The notes under the pieces: model-generated
The model's database searches: none
What the model was told of the DNA's origin: nothing
What the model saw: the letters and a program-made list of their open reading frames with translations, nothing else
Part shown: in pieces, positions 1-7,756 of the stretch
Layout of the letters: every line of letters starts with the position of its first letter
Numbering within the stretch: position 1 is the stretch's first letter
NCBI GenBank assembly: GCA_021647585.1
Contig: JAKIUK010000051.1
Location: 1-29,518, forward strand
Direction: 5' to 3'
DNA length: 29,518 nt
Origin: Methylococcaceae bacterium
Lineage (GTDB): Bacteria > Pseudomonadota > Gammaproteobacteria > Methylococcales > Methylomonadaceae
Made by a program: the position numbers and the translations under genes

Positions 1-347
1 GACCAGGTAGAAGTCTGGGCTTCCAGACAGAGCATCGCACAGGTGGGCATGACGATTCCGGCCTGCATCTGCATCAGAAAAGCACTCAGGTTTTCCATGG
101 TAGGATTATGCCCGAAAAGCATGACATTCTCCACTTCTTCGGGAAGGTTTTGCAATGCGGAAAACATGGCACCATGGCCTTCCTCGTAAAAGCGGCGTTC
201 CTGCCGAATATTGCGCGTGAATTCCAATTGCTCTGCAATGATCTCCGCTGTCTTCAATGCACGGTTGGCAGGGGAACTAATCATCATATCGGGTATAAAT
301 CCGTATTCGGCGAGCAATTTTCCCATTTTAGGGGCATCTTTTTTCAT
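1..347 (-). pseudogene. sixA: SixA-like phosphohistidine phosphatase, 5'-truncated, runs off the left edge
   Basis: The minus strand from 347 reads as a histidine phosphatase of the SixA family: an opening KKDAPKMGKLL, then ISSPANRALKTAEI, then the second catalytic block LFGHNPTMENL. SixA removes phosphate from phosphohistidine in phosphotransfer proteins. The N-terminal part, which in the family holds the catalytic RHG or RHA motif and about 25-30 residues before this point, is missing: an in-frame TAA at 348-350 directly precedes the first ATG. I read the other two minus frames upstream to about 540 and found no RHG-like stretch, so a simple frameshift does not restore it. The C-terminus lies outside the window. 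I infer a non-functional remnant. Family assignment is fairly sure; pseudogene status is likely. Confidence 0.6.
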
Positions 348-748
348 TTACTGAATCCCATACCAAATAGTGATTTGGATTGTAGCAGCTTGGATCATAA
401 TTCGTCTTTTAGAATTGTGACGCCCTCTCTCACCCTGGATTGGCTGCGTTCAGGTAGAAAGTGCAAAATGAAACTGGTCCATGATGCACCTGCTACCTGA
501 TCGCGGCCTTTTCCGTAAGCCCTCCAAATTCATCCCATAGCATGGGGAACGGGAAACCTTGTATATGCTGCTATGTGTGGGATAATCTTTCTCGCGCCTG
601 GGTCATTGGATCTTGGCCTATGCTGATGATTCTATTGGTTAAGTCACAAACTTATTTTTCCAAAATGAATCCGTCACTTCTTTCTTTTTTGGTCGCTAAA
701 AACCAAAAAATTCGCTGCTTTTAGGGGTTTTGCAAGAGGCTCAGAGGT
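348..748. other. Gene-free stretch between sixA remnant and folB
   Basis: No reading frame here resembles a protein I recognise. Short open frames on both strands (for example 402-540 minus and 542-724 plus) lack family motifs. The stretch is likely decayed sequence left by the event that removed the 5' end of the sixA-like gene, and it must also hold the folB promoter. I see no convincing promoter hexamers. Confidence 0.4.
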
Positions 749-1102
749 ATGGTTATTGTTTTTTTACGAGGTTTGCGTGTCGATACGGTTATCGGCATCT
801 ATGATTGGGAGAGACGGATCAAGCAGACTGTCGTGCTGGATCTGGAGATGGCAACCGATGTGCACCGGGCAGCAGCCACTGATGATATTCAGGATGCGCT
901 GGATTATAAGTCGGTCGCCAAGCGGGTGGAGCACTTTATCGCCGAGAGTGAATTTCAGCTGGTTGAGACACTGGCGGAGCGTTGTGCGCAAATCATTCGT
1001 GATGAATTCGGCGTCCCCTGGCTACGTTTGACGCTGAATAAGATAGGTGCCGTGCGCAGTGCAGAGGATGTAGGCGTCATTATTGAACGCGGCAGCCGTT
1101 AA
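749..1102 (+). CDS. folB: Dihydroneopterin aldolase FolB
   Basis: This 117-residue cytosolic enzyme matches the usual FolB length. It converts 7,8-dihydroneopterin to 6-hydroxymethyl-dihydropterin and glycolaldehyde in folate synthesis. Family signatures are the N-terminal FLRGLRVDTVIGIYDWE with the conserved Glu, the central LDYKSVAKRV with the substrate-contacting Tyr, ETLAE in the second half, and the C-terminal NKIGAVRSAEDVGVIIER with the catalytic Lys. The ATG at 749 follows a purine-rich CAGAGG and gives the canonical N-terminus. The stop is one base before the folK ATG, so the two genes are surely co-transcribed and catalyse consecutive steps. GC is higher than in the rest of the window (34 of 60 bases in 841-900). 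Confidence 0.95.
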   Translation: MVIVFLRGLRVDTVIGIYDWERRIKQTVVLDLEMATDVHRAAATDDIQDALDYKSVAKRVEHFIAESEFQLVETLAERCAQIIRDEFGVPWLRLTLNKIGAVRSAEDVGVIIERGSR

Positions 1103-1103
1103 A

Positions 1104-1613
1104 ATGCCCCAGGTCTGGCTGAGCATTGGCAGCAACATGGATCGGGAGAGAAGCATCTGTGGCGCGGTAAAATCGCTACGGGATGCTTTTGGCGAACTGG
1201 TGCTGTCGAGCGTCTACGAAAGCAAGGCAGTCGGTTTTGATGGTGATCCGTTCTACAACATGGTGGCTGGCCTGGGAACCGCACTATCGGCCAGAAGTCT
1301 AAATGGCCGCCTCCGTGAGATTGAAGAGCGACACGGACGTGTTCGGGGCGGTGTAAAATTTTCATCCCGAACACTGGATATTGACCTGCTGCTCTACGGC
1401 AATGCGGTTATAAATGAAGGGGAGATAGAGATCCCCCGCAATGAGATTATGCAATATGCCTTTGTACTGCTGCCACTTGCTGAAGTAGCGGGGGAGCTGA
1501 AACACCCGGTGAATGGCTGCACCTATCAGAAACTATGGGATGCATTTGATCCGGGGCAGCAAAGATTATGGCGGGTGGAGTTGAATCTTAAACCGCTTGC
1601 AGCCCAACAGTAG
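1104..1613 (+). CDS. folK: 2-amino-4-hydroxy-6-hydroxymethyldihydropteridine diphosphokinase FolK
   Basis: FolK (HPPK) transfers pyrophosphate from ATP to the hydroxymethyl-dihydropterin made by the FolB step. The 169-residue protein begins MPQVWLSIGSN, the typical HPPK start, and carries the signature RTLDIDLLLYG at residues 89-99, with the two Mg-binding Asp residues at 92 and 94. FYNMV near residue 50 and a PLAEV-like segment further on are also typical. An in-frame TTG at 1083 would extend it into folB, but the ATG at 1104 gives the family N-terminus and sits one base after the folB stop, consistent with translational coupling. Confidence 0.95.
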   Translation: MPQVWLSIGSNMDRERSICGAVKSLRDAFGELVLSSVYESKAVGFDGDPFYNMVAGLGTALSARSLNGRLREIEERHGRVRGGVKFSSRTLDIDLLLYGNAVINEGEIEIPRNEIMQYAFVLLPLAEVAGELKHPVNGCTYQKLWDAFDPGQQRLWRVELNLKPLAAQQ

Positions 1614-1632
1614 CCGGGAAAGGCCTTTACTC

Positions 1633-1656
1633 CAATGCTGTTTTTTTTCAGCATTA
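1633..1656. terminator. Hairpin after folK, possible terminator
   Basis: AATGCTG and CAGCATT flank a run of T that forms the loop. A 7-bp stem about 20 bases after the folK stop could end the folB-folK transcript, but there is no T-run on the 3' side, so it is not a textbook intrinsic terminator. Confidence 0.3.
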
Positions 1657-1678
1657 GAGTACACTTGACATTGACTCC

Positions 1679-1770
1679 AGGAGACTGTCAGAGAATAGAA
1701 GAGCTACTGTGGAAAAGCTGGATTTAGCCAGATTTTCCTCACTACGATCTCTATTCCCGGACAGCCTCCT
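1679..1770. repeat. 92-bp imperfect palindromic element (MITE/REP-like)
   Basis: The left arm (from 1679, AGGAGACTGTCAGAGAATAG onward) and the reverse complement of the right arm (ending at 1770, AGGAGGCTGTCCGGGAATAG) match over about 43 bases with scattered differences, meeting at GCTGG-ATTTA-GCCAG. The whole unit can fold as one long hairpin. The right arm reappears at 13323-13361, which shows that this is a dispersed repeat. No coding capacity. Confidence 0.65.
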
Positions 1771-1810
1771 AGCTTAAGTATGACAGCTTGGGTCCTTCCT
1801 TGCTAATTCC

Positions 1811-1848
1811 AGTCTGTTTTACCTACATCCTTGTAGGTAAAACAGACT
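1811..1848. terminator. Perfect 17-bp hairpin between folK and rne
   Basis: AGTCTGTTTTACCTACA (1811-1827), loop TCCT, then the exact reverse complement (1832-1848). It lies about 30 bases beyond the rne stop and between two converging genes, which suits a bidirectional terminator or 3'-end-stabilising stem. The stem is long but only moderately GC-rich, and no clean T-run follows on either strand. Confidence 0.5.
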
Positions 1849-1878
1849 GCATTTTATGCAATTGAGCGAATTAAAAGG

Positions 1879-4149
1879 TTAAGATTCTGAGTCAGTTGAG
1901 GGTGGTAATTTATCGGTTTTTTCCTTAGCTTTAGAAGGTGCTTTTGATACCGGTGTTACTTGATCGGCAGCCTGTTTTTTTTGTTCTGCAAACTTATTGG
2001 CATAAGAGCGAGGTTGATTGTCGCTTTTAGTATGTTCTATAGGTTTAGCCGTTGATTGTTCATTCGATGGTGATTGAGCATTGCTATCTAGATGCGTATC
2101 CTGCTTATTTTCTGGTTTTTTATAATTTGGGTTACGTGGACGCCTGCGGTTAGAACTGCTACGTCTGTTTCCTTTCGCTTGTGAGGTCGAAGACTTTTGT
2201 TCAGGTACAGCAACTGAACCTGGGCTTTCAGTAATTAAACTATCCTTACCTGGCTGATTTTTTTCAGTAGGTGGCTTTTTTTGCGTATTTCGAGCAGTGT
2301 TATTACCTCGAGTATTGCGATTCTGATTGCTACGTCTGTCACGCTCGTTAGTTCTGTTTCTCGGGTTTTTAGGGCTTCTGGTATTTCTGGGGTTACGTGG
2401 TTTTTCTGCCAAATTATTATTTTTTTCTGAACTTCGTTTTTGTTTGGAATTTTCTGTCTTTTCAACTTTAGATGTGCCAACAAGTTTTTGCCAAAAGCGT
2501 TGAATCAGGTTAGCTGATGTTTTTTTGTTTTGTACCGGCGCAGGTGCATCGTGAAGAAATTCTTTAATAGCTGGCTTCTCAGTGCTATGAGTAGATTTTT
2601 TCGCAAACTCGGGGACTGTAATGTTTTCGGATTTAATTTGTAAGTGACTGGGTTTATCATCTTCCCCTTCTGTTGCTTTTATGCGCTCAATATTGTAAGC
2701 AGGTGTTTCAAGATGTTTGCTTGGTAATACAATAATTGCAATTTTATGGCGTGCTTCCAGTTCTTGAAGTACGGATCTTTTTTCATTCAATAGAAATGTA
2801 GCACATTCAATGGGTAAATGAGCAACAACCTTTTCTGTGCCCTTTTTCATTGCCTCTTCTTCTAGAATACGCAGTACTGAAAGGGCAACAGATTCGATGT
2901 TTCGAATAGACCCTTGGCCTTTGCAGCGTGGGCAGGTGAGCTGTGTTGCATCACCTAAAGAAGGACGTAATCGTTGTCTGGACATTTCCAATAAACCAAA
3001 GCGCGAAATACGACTGGTTTGAATTCGTGCACGATCAATTTTCAATGCATCACGTAATCGATTTTCAACTGCTTTTTGATTTCGGTTTGCCATCATATCA
3101 ATAAAATCAATGACAAATAATCCGCCTAAATCACGTAAACGCAATTGACGGGCAATTTCATCAGCGGCTTCAAGATTAGTATTTAAAGCAGTTTCTTCAA
3201 TATCGCTCCCTTTAGTTGCCCGGGCGGAGTTAATGTCCACTGAAGTTAGTGCTTCAGTGTAGTCTATGACGAGAGAGCCGCCAGATGGTAGAGAAACTTC
3301 TCGGTTATAAGCTGACTCAATTTGTGATTCAATTTGATAGCGACTAAATAAAGGCACACTATCCTGATACAGTTTGGTTTTTTGCAGAAAGTGAGGCATT
3401 ACCTGTTTTAGAAAACTTAGAACCTGCTTATGTGATGATTCTTCATCAATCAGAATTTCATCAATTTCATTTCTTAAATGATCCCTTAATGCCCTAATGA
3501 CGACGTTACTTTCTTGAAAAATAAGAAAAGGCGCTTGTTGTTCAGAGCTGGAACGATCTATAGCTTCCCATAATTGTAAAAGATAGTTTAAATCCCACTG
3601 TAACTCTTCAACATTTTTGCCGCAGCCAGCCGTACGTATGATAAGACCCATTTTTTCAGGGATTTCTAGTGCGGCCATGTTTTCACGTAATTCATTACGT
3701 GTTTCACCTTCAATGCGCCTGGAAATACCACCCGCTTTGGGGTTGTTAGGCATTAATACCAGATATGTACCCGCAAGGCTTATATATGTGGTTAATGCGG
3801 CACCTTTGTTACCACGTTCTTCTTTTTCAATCTGAACGATAATTTCCTGGCCTTCTTTTACCAGGTCTTTGATGTTTGGGCGACCTTCAGTTTTTTTATC
3901 TGAAGGGACCTTAGTTCTGTATTCAGCAGAAATTTCTTTGAAAGGCAGGAAACCGTGTTTTTCCGCACCATAATTAATAAAGGCTGCTTCAAGACTGGGT
4001 TCAACTCGGGTAATAATTCCTTTGTATATGTTTGCTTTTTTTTGTTCGTTTGCGGGGAGTTCTATGTCAAAATCATAAAGTTTTTGACCATCTACCAAAG
4101 CAACACGCAACTCTTCAGGTTGGGTGGCATTGATAAGCATTCTTTTCAT
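1879..4149 (-). CDS. rne: Ribonuclease E
   Basis: RNase E is the main endoribonuclease of mRNA decay and rRNA/tRNA processing and the scaffold of the degradosome. The protein has 756 residues. It starts MKRMLINATQPEELRVALVDG, followed by an S1 domain (about 38-125) and the catalytic domain with the metal-binding Asp residues D305 in VDINSARATKG and D348 in FVIDFID, equivalent to D303 and D346 of the E. coli enzyme. The Zn-link CPRCKGQG at 406-413 that holds the dimer together is present. From about residue 520 the protein becomes a low-complexity tail rich in Arg, Lys, Asn and Ser (RSSSNRRRPRNPNYKKP), the expected RNA-binding disordered scaffold, shorter than the roughly 500-residue tail of E. 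coli. RNase G is excluded by this tail. It is divergent from rluC, as in E. coli relatives. Confidence 0.96.
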   Translation of the reverse strand: MKRMLINATQPEELRVALVDGQKLYDFDIELPANEQKKANIYKGIITRVEPSLEAAFINYGAEKHGFLPFKEISAEYRTKVPSDKKTEGRPNIKDLVKEGQEIIVQIEKEERGNKGAALTTYISLAGTYLVLMPNNPKAGGISRRIEGETRNELRENMAALEIPEKMGLIIRTAGCGKNVEELQWDLNYLLQLWEAIDRSSSEQQAPFLIFQESNVVIRALRDHLRNEIDEILIDEESSHKQVLSFLKQVMPHFLQKTKLYQDSVPLFSRYQIESQIESAYNREVSLPSGGSLVIDYTEALTSVDINSARATKGSDIEETALNTNLEAADEIARQLRLRDLGGLFVIDFIDMMANRNQKAVENRLRDALKIDRARIQTSRISRFGLLEMSRQRLRPSLGDATQLTCPRCKGQGSIRNIESVALSVLRILEEEAMKKGTEKVVAHLPIECATFLLNEKRSVLQELEARHKIAIIVLPSKHLETPAYNIERIKATEGEDDKPSHLQIKSENITVPEFAKKSTHSTEKPAIKEFLHDAPAPVQNKKTSANLIQRFWQKLVGTSKVEKTENSKQKRSSEKNNNLAEKPRNPRNTRSPKNPRNRTNERDRRSNQNRNTRGNNTARNTQKKPPTEKNQPGKDSLITESPGSVAVPEQKSSTSQAKGNRRSSSNRRRPRNPNYKKPENKQDTHLDSNAQSPSNEQSTAKPIEHTKSDNQPRSYANKFAEQKKQAADQVTPVSKAPSKAKEKTDKLPPSTDSES

Positions 4150-4631
4150 TTTGTTTTCCTTGTTGTTTCCTGCTCCATAACAGATTTACTTAGGAATATG
4201 TTGTATTCCTGAACAGACTTTCTAAGGGTGAATGATTGTTTATCTATTCACAGGGTGTAAGTTATTTAACTTCTTGCCGGTTTTAGCGGGATATTTATAT
4301 CTGCGCTTTGATCAATTCGTACTGGATGTGACTCCAAAATATTACCTGGCGAAATAAGTTCTGTTGCTATAGCTTGATGTTGTTTTCAGTGTTCAGCTAT
4401 AAGTATTTGTTTTATTGAAACAGCATCGCTCATCTAGGGTCGAGCGATAAAACCCAATAATTCTTGTAGGCAGCTGAAACAACATTGTTTCTGCTGCTGT
4501 GTATGTGTAGTATGTATTAAATGCGGCTGGGACGCTGTCCGAGTATAAAAAATTGTAAAAAGATGTTTTTCACAATAGATTATTCATTTTTGGGCTGCGC
4601 TCTAGTCATTTATCAATAGATAAACTTCCCT
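4150..4631 (-). promoter_or_regulatory. Long rne 5' leader, candidate autoregulatory region
   Basis: With the promoter at 4632-4660, rne would have an untranslated leader of roughly 475 bases and no other gene inside it. Two stems are visible: ATCGCTC/GAGCGAT near 4425-4448 and CAGCTGAAACAA/TTGTTTCTGCTG near 4471-4496. In E. coli the rne leader is also several hundred bases long and its hairpins mediate feedback cleavage by RNase E; a similar role here is inferred, not shown. Confidence 0.4.
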
Positions 4632-4660
4632 AATATAACAATCTTTGCGCTTTGTATCAA
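4632..4660 (-). promoter_or_regulatory. Sigma-70-type promoter for rne
   Basis: On the minus strand TTGATA (4660-4655), a 17-base spacer and TATATT (4637-4632) match the sigma-70 consensus at 5 of 6 bases in each hexamer with ideal spacing. Predicted start of transcription is near 4625. It faces rne. Confidence 0.5.
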
Positions 4661-4703
4661 TTTAAACAGTTAATAAAGTGGCTATGCTGTTATTATTAGT
4701 GGT

Positions 4704-5666
4704 ATGAATACAGAACAAGAAATAAAGAAACCAAAAGTTCAATGGGTTGAAATTACCGAAGAGAATAGTGGACAGCGGATAGATAATTTCTTGATTACAA
4801 AGTTAAAAGGAGTGCCCAAGACACGAATATATAGAATAATTCGTAAAGGTGAAGTGAGGGTTAATAAAGGGCGTATAAATAATAAATATCGATTAGAACA
4901 AGGGGATATGGTTCGTATTCCTCCCGTAAGAGTTGCAGAAAGGGAGAGTAAGGTTGAGCTACTGCCAACACTTAAACACAGTTTGGAACAGGAAATAATT
5001 TATGAAGATGATGTGTTGATTGTTTTGAACAAACCTTCTGGATTTGCAGTTCATGGAGGGAGTGGGATTAGTTCTGGTGTGATTGAAGGGTTAAGGGTTT
5101 TAAGACCCGATAGCAGATTTCTGGAATTAGCACACCGATTGGATAAAGATACTTCGGGTTGTTTGTTGGTGGCAAAAAAAAGGTCTACTTTAAAAGTATT
5201 GCATGATCTTTTTCGAGGTGACGGAGTTAAAAAAACTTATCTGGCTCTACTGGTAGGACAATGGGAAAGGAAACAACAGCAGGTTACTGTACCGTTATTA
5301 AAAAATACCGGCAAGAGTGGTGAACGTTTTGTGAAGGTGAGTAAGGCTGGTAAGTTTGCTGAAACCAGCTTTCGGAGAATAAACAAATATAAAAAATTTA
5401 CTTTAGTTGAAGCGTCACCAAAAACGGGGCGAACACATCAGATAAGAGTTCATGCGGCCTGGTTGGGACATCCTATTGTGGGAGATGATCGTTATGGTGC
5501 TGATGAAGTTAATAGAGAATTAAAGAAAAAAGGTTACAAACGCTTGTTTCTTCATGCTGAACAACTACAATTTAAACATCCTGTTACCGGGGATATAATC
5601 CGTTTTAAAGCCCCATTACCCCAGGAACTGGATGCTTTATTAAAAAAAGAAACCTTGGCGAAATGA
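4704..5666 (+). CDS. rluC: 23S rRNA pseudouridine synthase RluC
   Basis: RluC isomerises uridines 955, 2504 and 2580 of 23S rRNA (E. coli numbering) to pseudouridine. The 320-residue protein has an N-terminal S4 RNA-binding domain (about 23-85, GQRIDNFL to DMVRIPP) and a catalytic domain with the signature HRLDKDTSG, in which D147 is the catalytic Asp, then KTYLAL and GRTHQIRVHAAWLGHPIVGD. Length and the S4 domain fit RluC, and its position divergent from rne is the classical arrangement; RluD or a TruC-type enzyme is less likely. It leads an apparent operon with the HAD phosphatase 13 bases downstream. Confidence 0.93.
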   Translation: MNTEQEIKKPKVQWVEITEENSGQRIDNFLITKLKGVPKTRIYRIIRKGEVRVNKGRINNKYRLEQGDMVRIPPVRVAERESKVELLPTLKHSLEQEIIYEDDVLIVLNKPSGFAVHGGSGISSGVIEGLRVLRPDSRFLELAHRLDKDTSGCLLVAKKRSTLKVLHDLFRGDGVKKTYLALLVGQWERKQQQVTVPLLKNTGKSGERFVKVSKAGKFAETSFRRINKYKKFTLVEASPKTGRTHQIRVHAAWLGHPIVGDDRYGADEVNRELKKKGYKRLFLHAEQLQFKHPVTGDIIRFKAPLPQELDALLKKETLAK

Positions 5667-5679
5667 GCGTCTAATTACA

Positions 5680-6327
5680 ATGAACAACAGGTTTGATTTA
5701 ATTATCTTCGATTGGGATGGTACTCTGGTTGATTCAATTGACTGGATTGTACACTGTCTAAAAAAGGCTGCGATTGCTCATGGATGTAATGAGCCTGAAG
5801 AACAGGCTGCAAAAAACATTATTGGCTTAAGTATACAAAAAGCAATGGACGAGTTATTCCCTGAGATTAATCAAAAAACTCAGGAACAATTAATCAGTTG
5901 TTATAGTCAAGAGTTTTTCTCCAAACAAATTACAACAGATGATCTGTTTTTAGGTGTTAAAAAAATGTTAGTAACACTTAAACAAAAAGGATATCAACTA
6001 GCTGTTGCGACGGGAAAAAGTAGTTCCGGGTTGCACAGAGCGTTGCAGGGTACCGGGTTGAGTAACTTTTTTGGTATAACTCGTTGTGCAGATCAAACAG
6101 CGTCAAAACCCCAACCGGATATGCTGGAACAGATTATCAAAGAGATGGGTGTAAGCAAAGAAAGAGCAGTCATGGTGGGCGATTCAGTTCACGATATGCA
6201 AATGGCTATTAATGCAGATATATCTGCTATTGCTGTTTCTTGTGGTGCAAATACTACGGAACAACTACAACAATATAATCCATTGTTAAATATTAAACAA
6301 ACTACTGAATTACTAAAAGTTTTATAA
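5680..6327 (+). CDS. HAD-family phosphatase, phosphoglycolate phosphatase-like
   Basis: A 215-residue HAD subfamily IA hydrolase. Motif I is FDWDGTLVDS with nucleophile D11 and acid/base D13, motif II is the Thr in AVATGKSS, motif III the Lys in SKPQPDM, and motif IV GDSVHDM supplies the Mg-binding Asp residues. The helical cap lies between motif I and motif II. These proteins hydrolyse small phosphate esters such as phosphoglycolate; the true substrate cannot be told from sequence. It sits tightly between rluC and the S49 peptidase gene (gaps of 13 and 11 bases), an arrangement I have seen repeatedly in gammaproteobacteria. Confidence 0.88.
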   Translation: MNNRFDLIIFDWDGTLVDSIDWIVHCLKKAAIAHGCNEPEEQAAKNIIGLSIQKAMDELFPEINQKTQEQLISCYSQEFFSKQITTDDLFLGVKKMLVTLKQKGYQLAVATGKSSSGLHRALQGTGLSNFFGITRCADQTASKPQPDMLEQIIKEMGVSKERAVMVGDSVHDMQMAINADISAIAVSCGANTTEQLQQYNPLLNIKQTTELLKVL

Positions 6328-6338
6328 AGGTTAAAAGC

Positions 6339-7322
6339 ATGGAAAATCAACAAAGCACTCATTCGGATAAAAAAAATACAAGTGAAAATAGCCATGGATG
6401 GGAGAGAGAAGTTATTGAGAAACTGGCAATGGCTGCGGTGACAGAACAACGTAGATCCAGACGCTGGAGCGTATTTTTTAAATCATTAATGTTTGTTTAT
6501 CTGATAGTTGTTGGAGTGATGGCCTTTTATCCGAAATTTGAACAAGGAATAAGCGGTAGTGATAAGAAACATACGGCAATTGTTGATGTATTAGGCGTTA
6601 TTGCCGAAAATGAGTCTGCTAATGCGGATAGTATTATTAAAGGTTTAAGAACTGCGCTAAAAGATCAAAAAACCCAAGGCGTTATTCTTAATATCAATTC
6701 ACCAGGCGGTAGTCCGGTGCAGTCTGCCTATGTTTTTGCAGAAATCAGACGGCTTAAGAAAAAATATCCAGATATACCTATCTATGCTGTTGTTAGTGAT
6801 ATTTGTGCATCGGGTGGATACTATATTGCAGCTGCAGCAGATAAAATTTTTGTTAATCAATCCAGCATGATTGGTTCAGTTGGTGTTATGTTGAATGGCT
6901 TTGGTTTTGTTAATGTGATGGAGAAACTTGGGGTAGATCGCCGTTTGTTGATAGCTGGAAAACATAAAGCGTTAATGGACCCTTTTTCGCCGGTAAATGC
7001 AGAGGAAACGCAGCATATGCAAACATTACTGGATGATGTTCACCAGCAATTTATTAAGTCGGTTCGGATAGGGCGCGGTGATCGGTTGATTGAAACGAAA
7101 GATATGTTTTCAGGTTTGATCTGGACAGGAGCCCAGGGTATTAAATTAGGCTTGGCAGATGATTATGGCAGTGTCGATTCGGTTGCAAGAGATATTATAA
7201 AAGCTGAAAAAAAACTGAATTTCACACCACAGGAAAGGTTACTGGATAAAATTGCCAGCAGATTAGGGGCATCATTTGGTCAGACATTTGCCAGTGCAAT
7301 TAATGGTTTTATATTACGATAA
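6339..7322 (+). CDS. sppA: S49-family signal peptide peptidase (SppA-like)
   Basis: A 327-residue inner-membrane serine protease expected to degrade leftover signal peptides. A cytoplasmic N-terminus is followed by one membrane segment (about 44-64) and a ClpP-like domain. SPGGSPVQSAY (about 121-131) is the typical oxyanion region, S158 in CASGGYYIAAAAD is the nucleophile and K210 in AGKHKALMDPFSP the general base; the 52-residue spacing equals the Ser-Lys spacing of Bacillus SppA. It has a single catalytic domain, so it is the short form, unlike the double-domain E. coli SppA. Last gene of the rluC operon. Confidence 0.92.
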   Translation: MENQQSTHSDKKNTSENSHGWEREVIEKLAMAAVTEQRRSRRWSVFFKSLMFVYLIVVGVMAFYPKFEQGISGSDKKHTAIVDVLGVIAENESANADSIIKGLRTALKDQKTQGVILNINSPGGSPVQSAYVFAEIRRLKKKYPDIPIYAVVSDICASGGYYIAAAADKIFVNQSSMIGSVGVMLNGFGFVNVMEKLGVDRRLLIAGKHKALMDPFSPVNAEETQHMQTLLDDVHQQFIKSVRIGRGDRLIETKDMFSGLIWTGAQGIKLGLADDYGSVDSVARDIIKAEKKLNFTPQERLLDKIASRLGASFGQTFASAINGFILR

Positions 7323-7453
7323 ACTGAGCTAATTCAGTCTGGATTCAGGCGCAATCATTTATTGTCTACTTACTATTATTGCTCGATCTTAAGTAAGCGG
7401 CTCCAGAGTGGGTGTGCTGACATAAATATTTATCAATTTTTTACGGTTTTACC

Positions 7454-7711
7454 ATGCATACTTTTATTAAAGCTTTATTATTGACTTTTTGTTTGGCTCA
7501 AACAGCTTTTTCAGGAACAGAAATTGTTTTTTCTGTTGTCAGTCTTGATCAAGCAACAAAAATAATAATTAAGGGGAATAAAAATAAGGTATTGAGTGCA
7601 AAATCAGAGGTAAAAGATGGGAAAAAAATTCATATTATTAAGGTTCTGAGCCAGGATGGTCGAGTTCAATCTCTCAAAGTAGATGCAGATACTGGGAGAG
7701 TTTTTAAATAA
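7454..7711 (+). CDS. Small secreted PepSY-domain protein
   Basis: An 85-residue protein with a signal peptide (about 1-20, hydrophobic core ALLLTFCLAQTAF, likely cleavage after AFS) and a mature part ending in IHIIKVLSQDGRVQSLKVDADTGRVFK, the typical end of a PepSY domain. It should be periplasmic. Genes of this kind commonly lie directly before a PhoP/PhoQ-like pair, as here (45 bases before the regulator). A role in modulating the sensor kinase is inferred from context only. The first half of the domain is less conserved. Confidence 0.75.
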   Translation: MHTFIKALLLTFCLAQTAFSGTEIVFSVVSLDQATKIIIKGNKNKVLSAKSEVKDGKKIHIIKVLSQDGRVQSLKVDADTGRVFK

Positions 7712-7756
7712 GTGAGATGGGATGATTATTTATTACCAATTCCCTAAGGAAAGAAA

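Noticed and set aside
108..500. 130-residue open frame on the plus strand
   Set aside because: It is antisense to the sixA-like frame, has no family features, and its sequence is explained by the minus-strand protein up to 347.
542..724. 60-residue open frame before folB
   Set aside because: No recognisable motif, Cys- and Trp-rich composition unlike a conserved protein, and no ribosome-binding site. I considered a PlsY or transposase fragment but could not match either.
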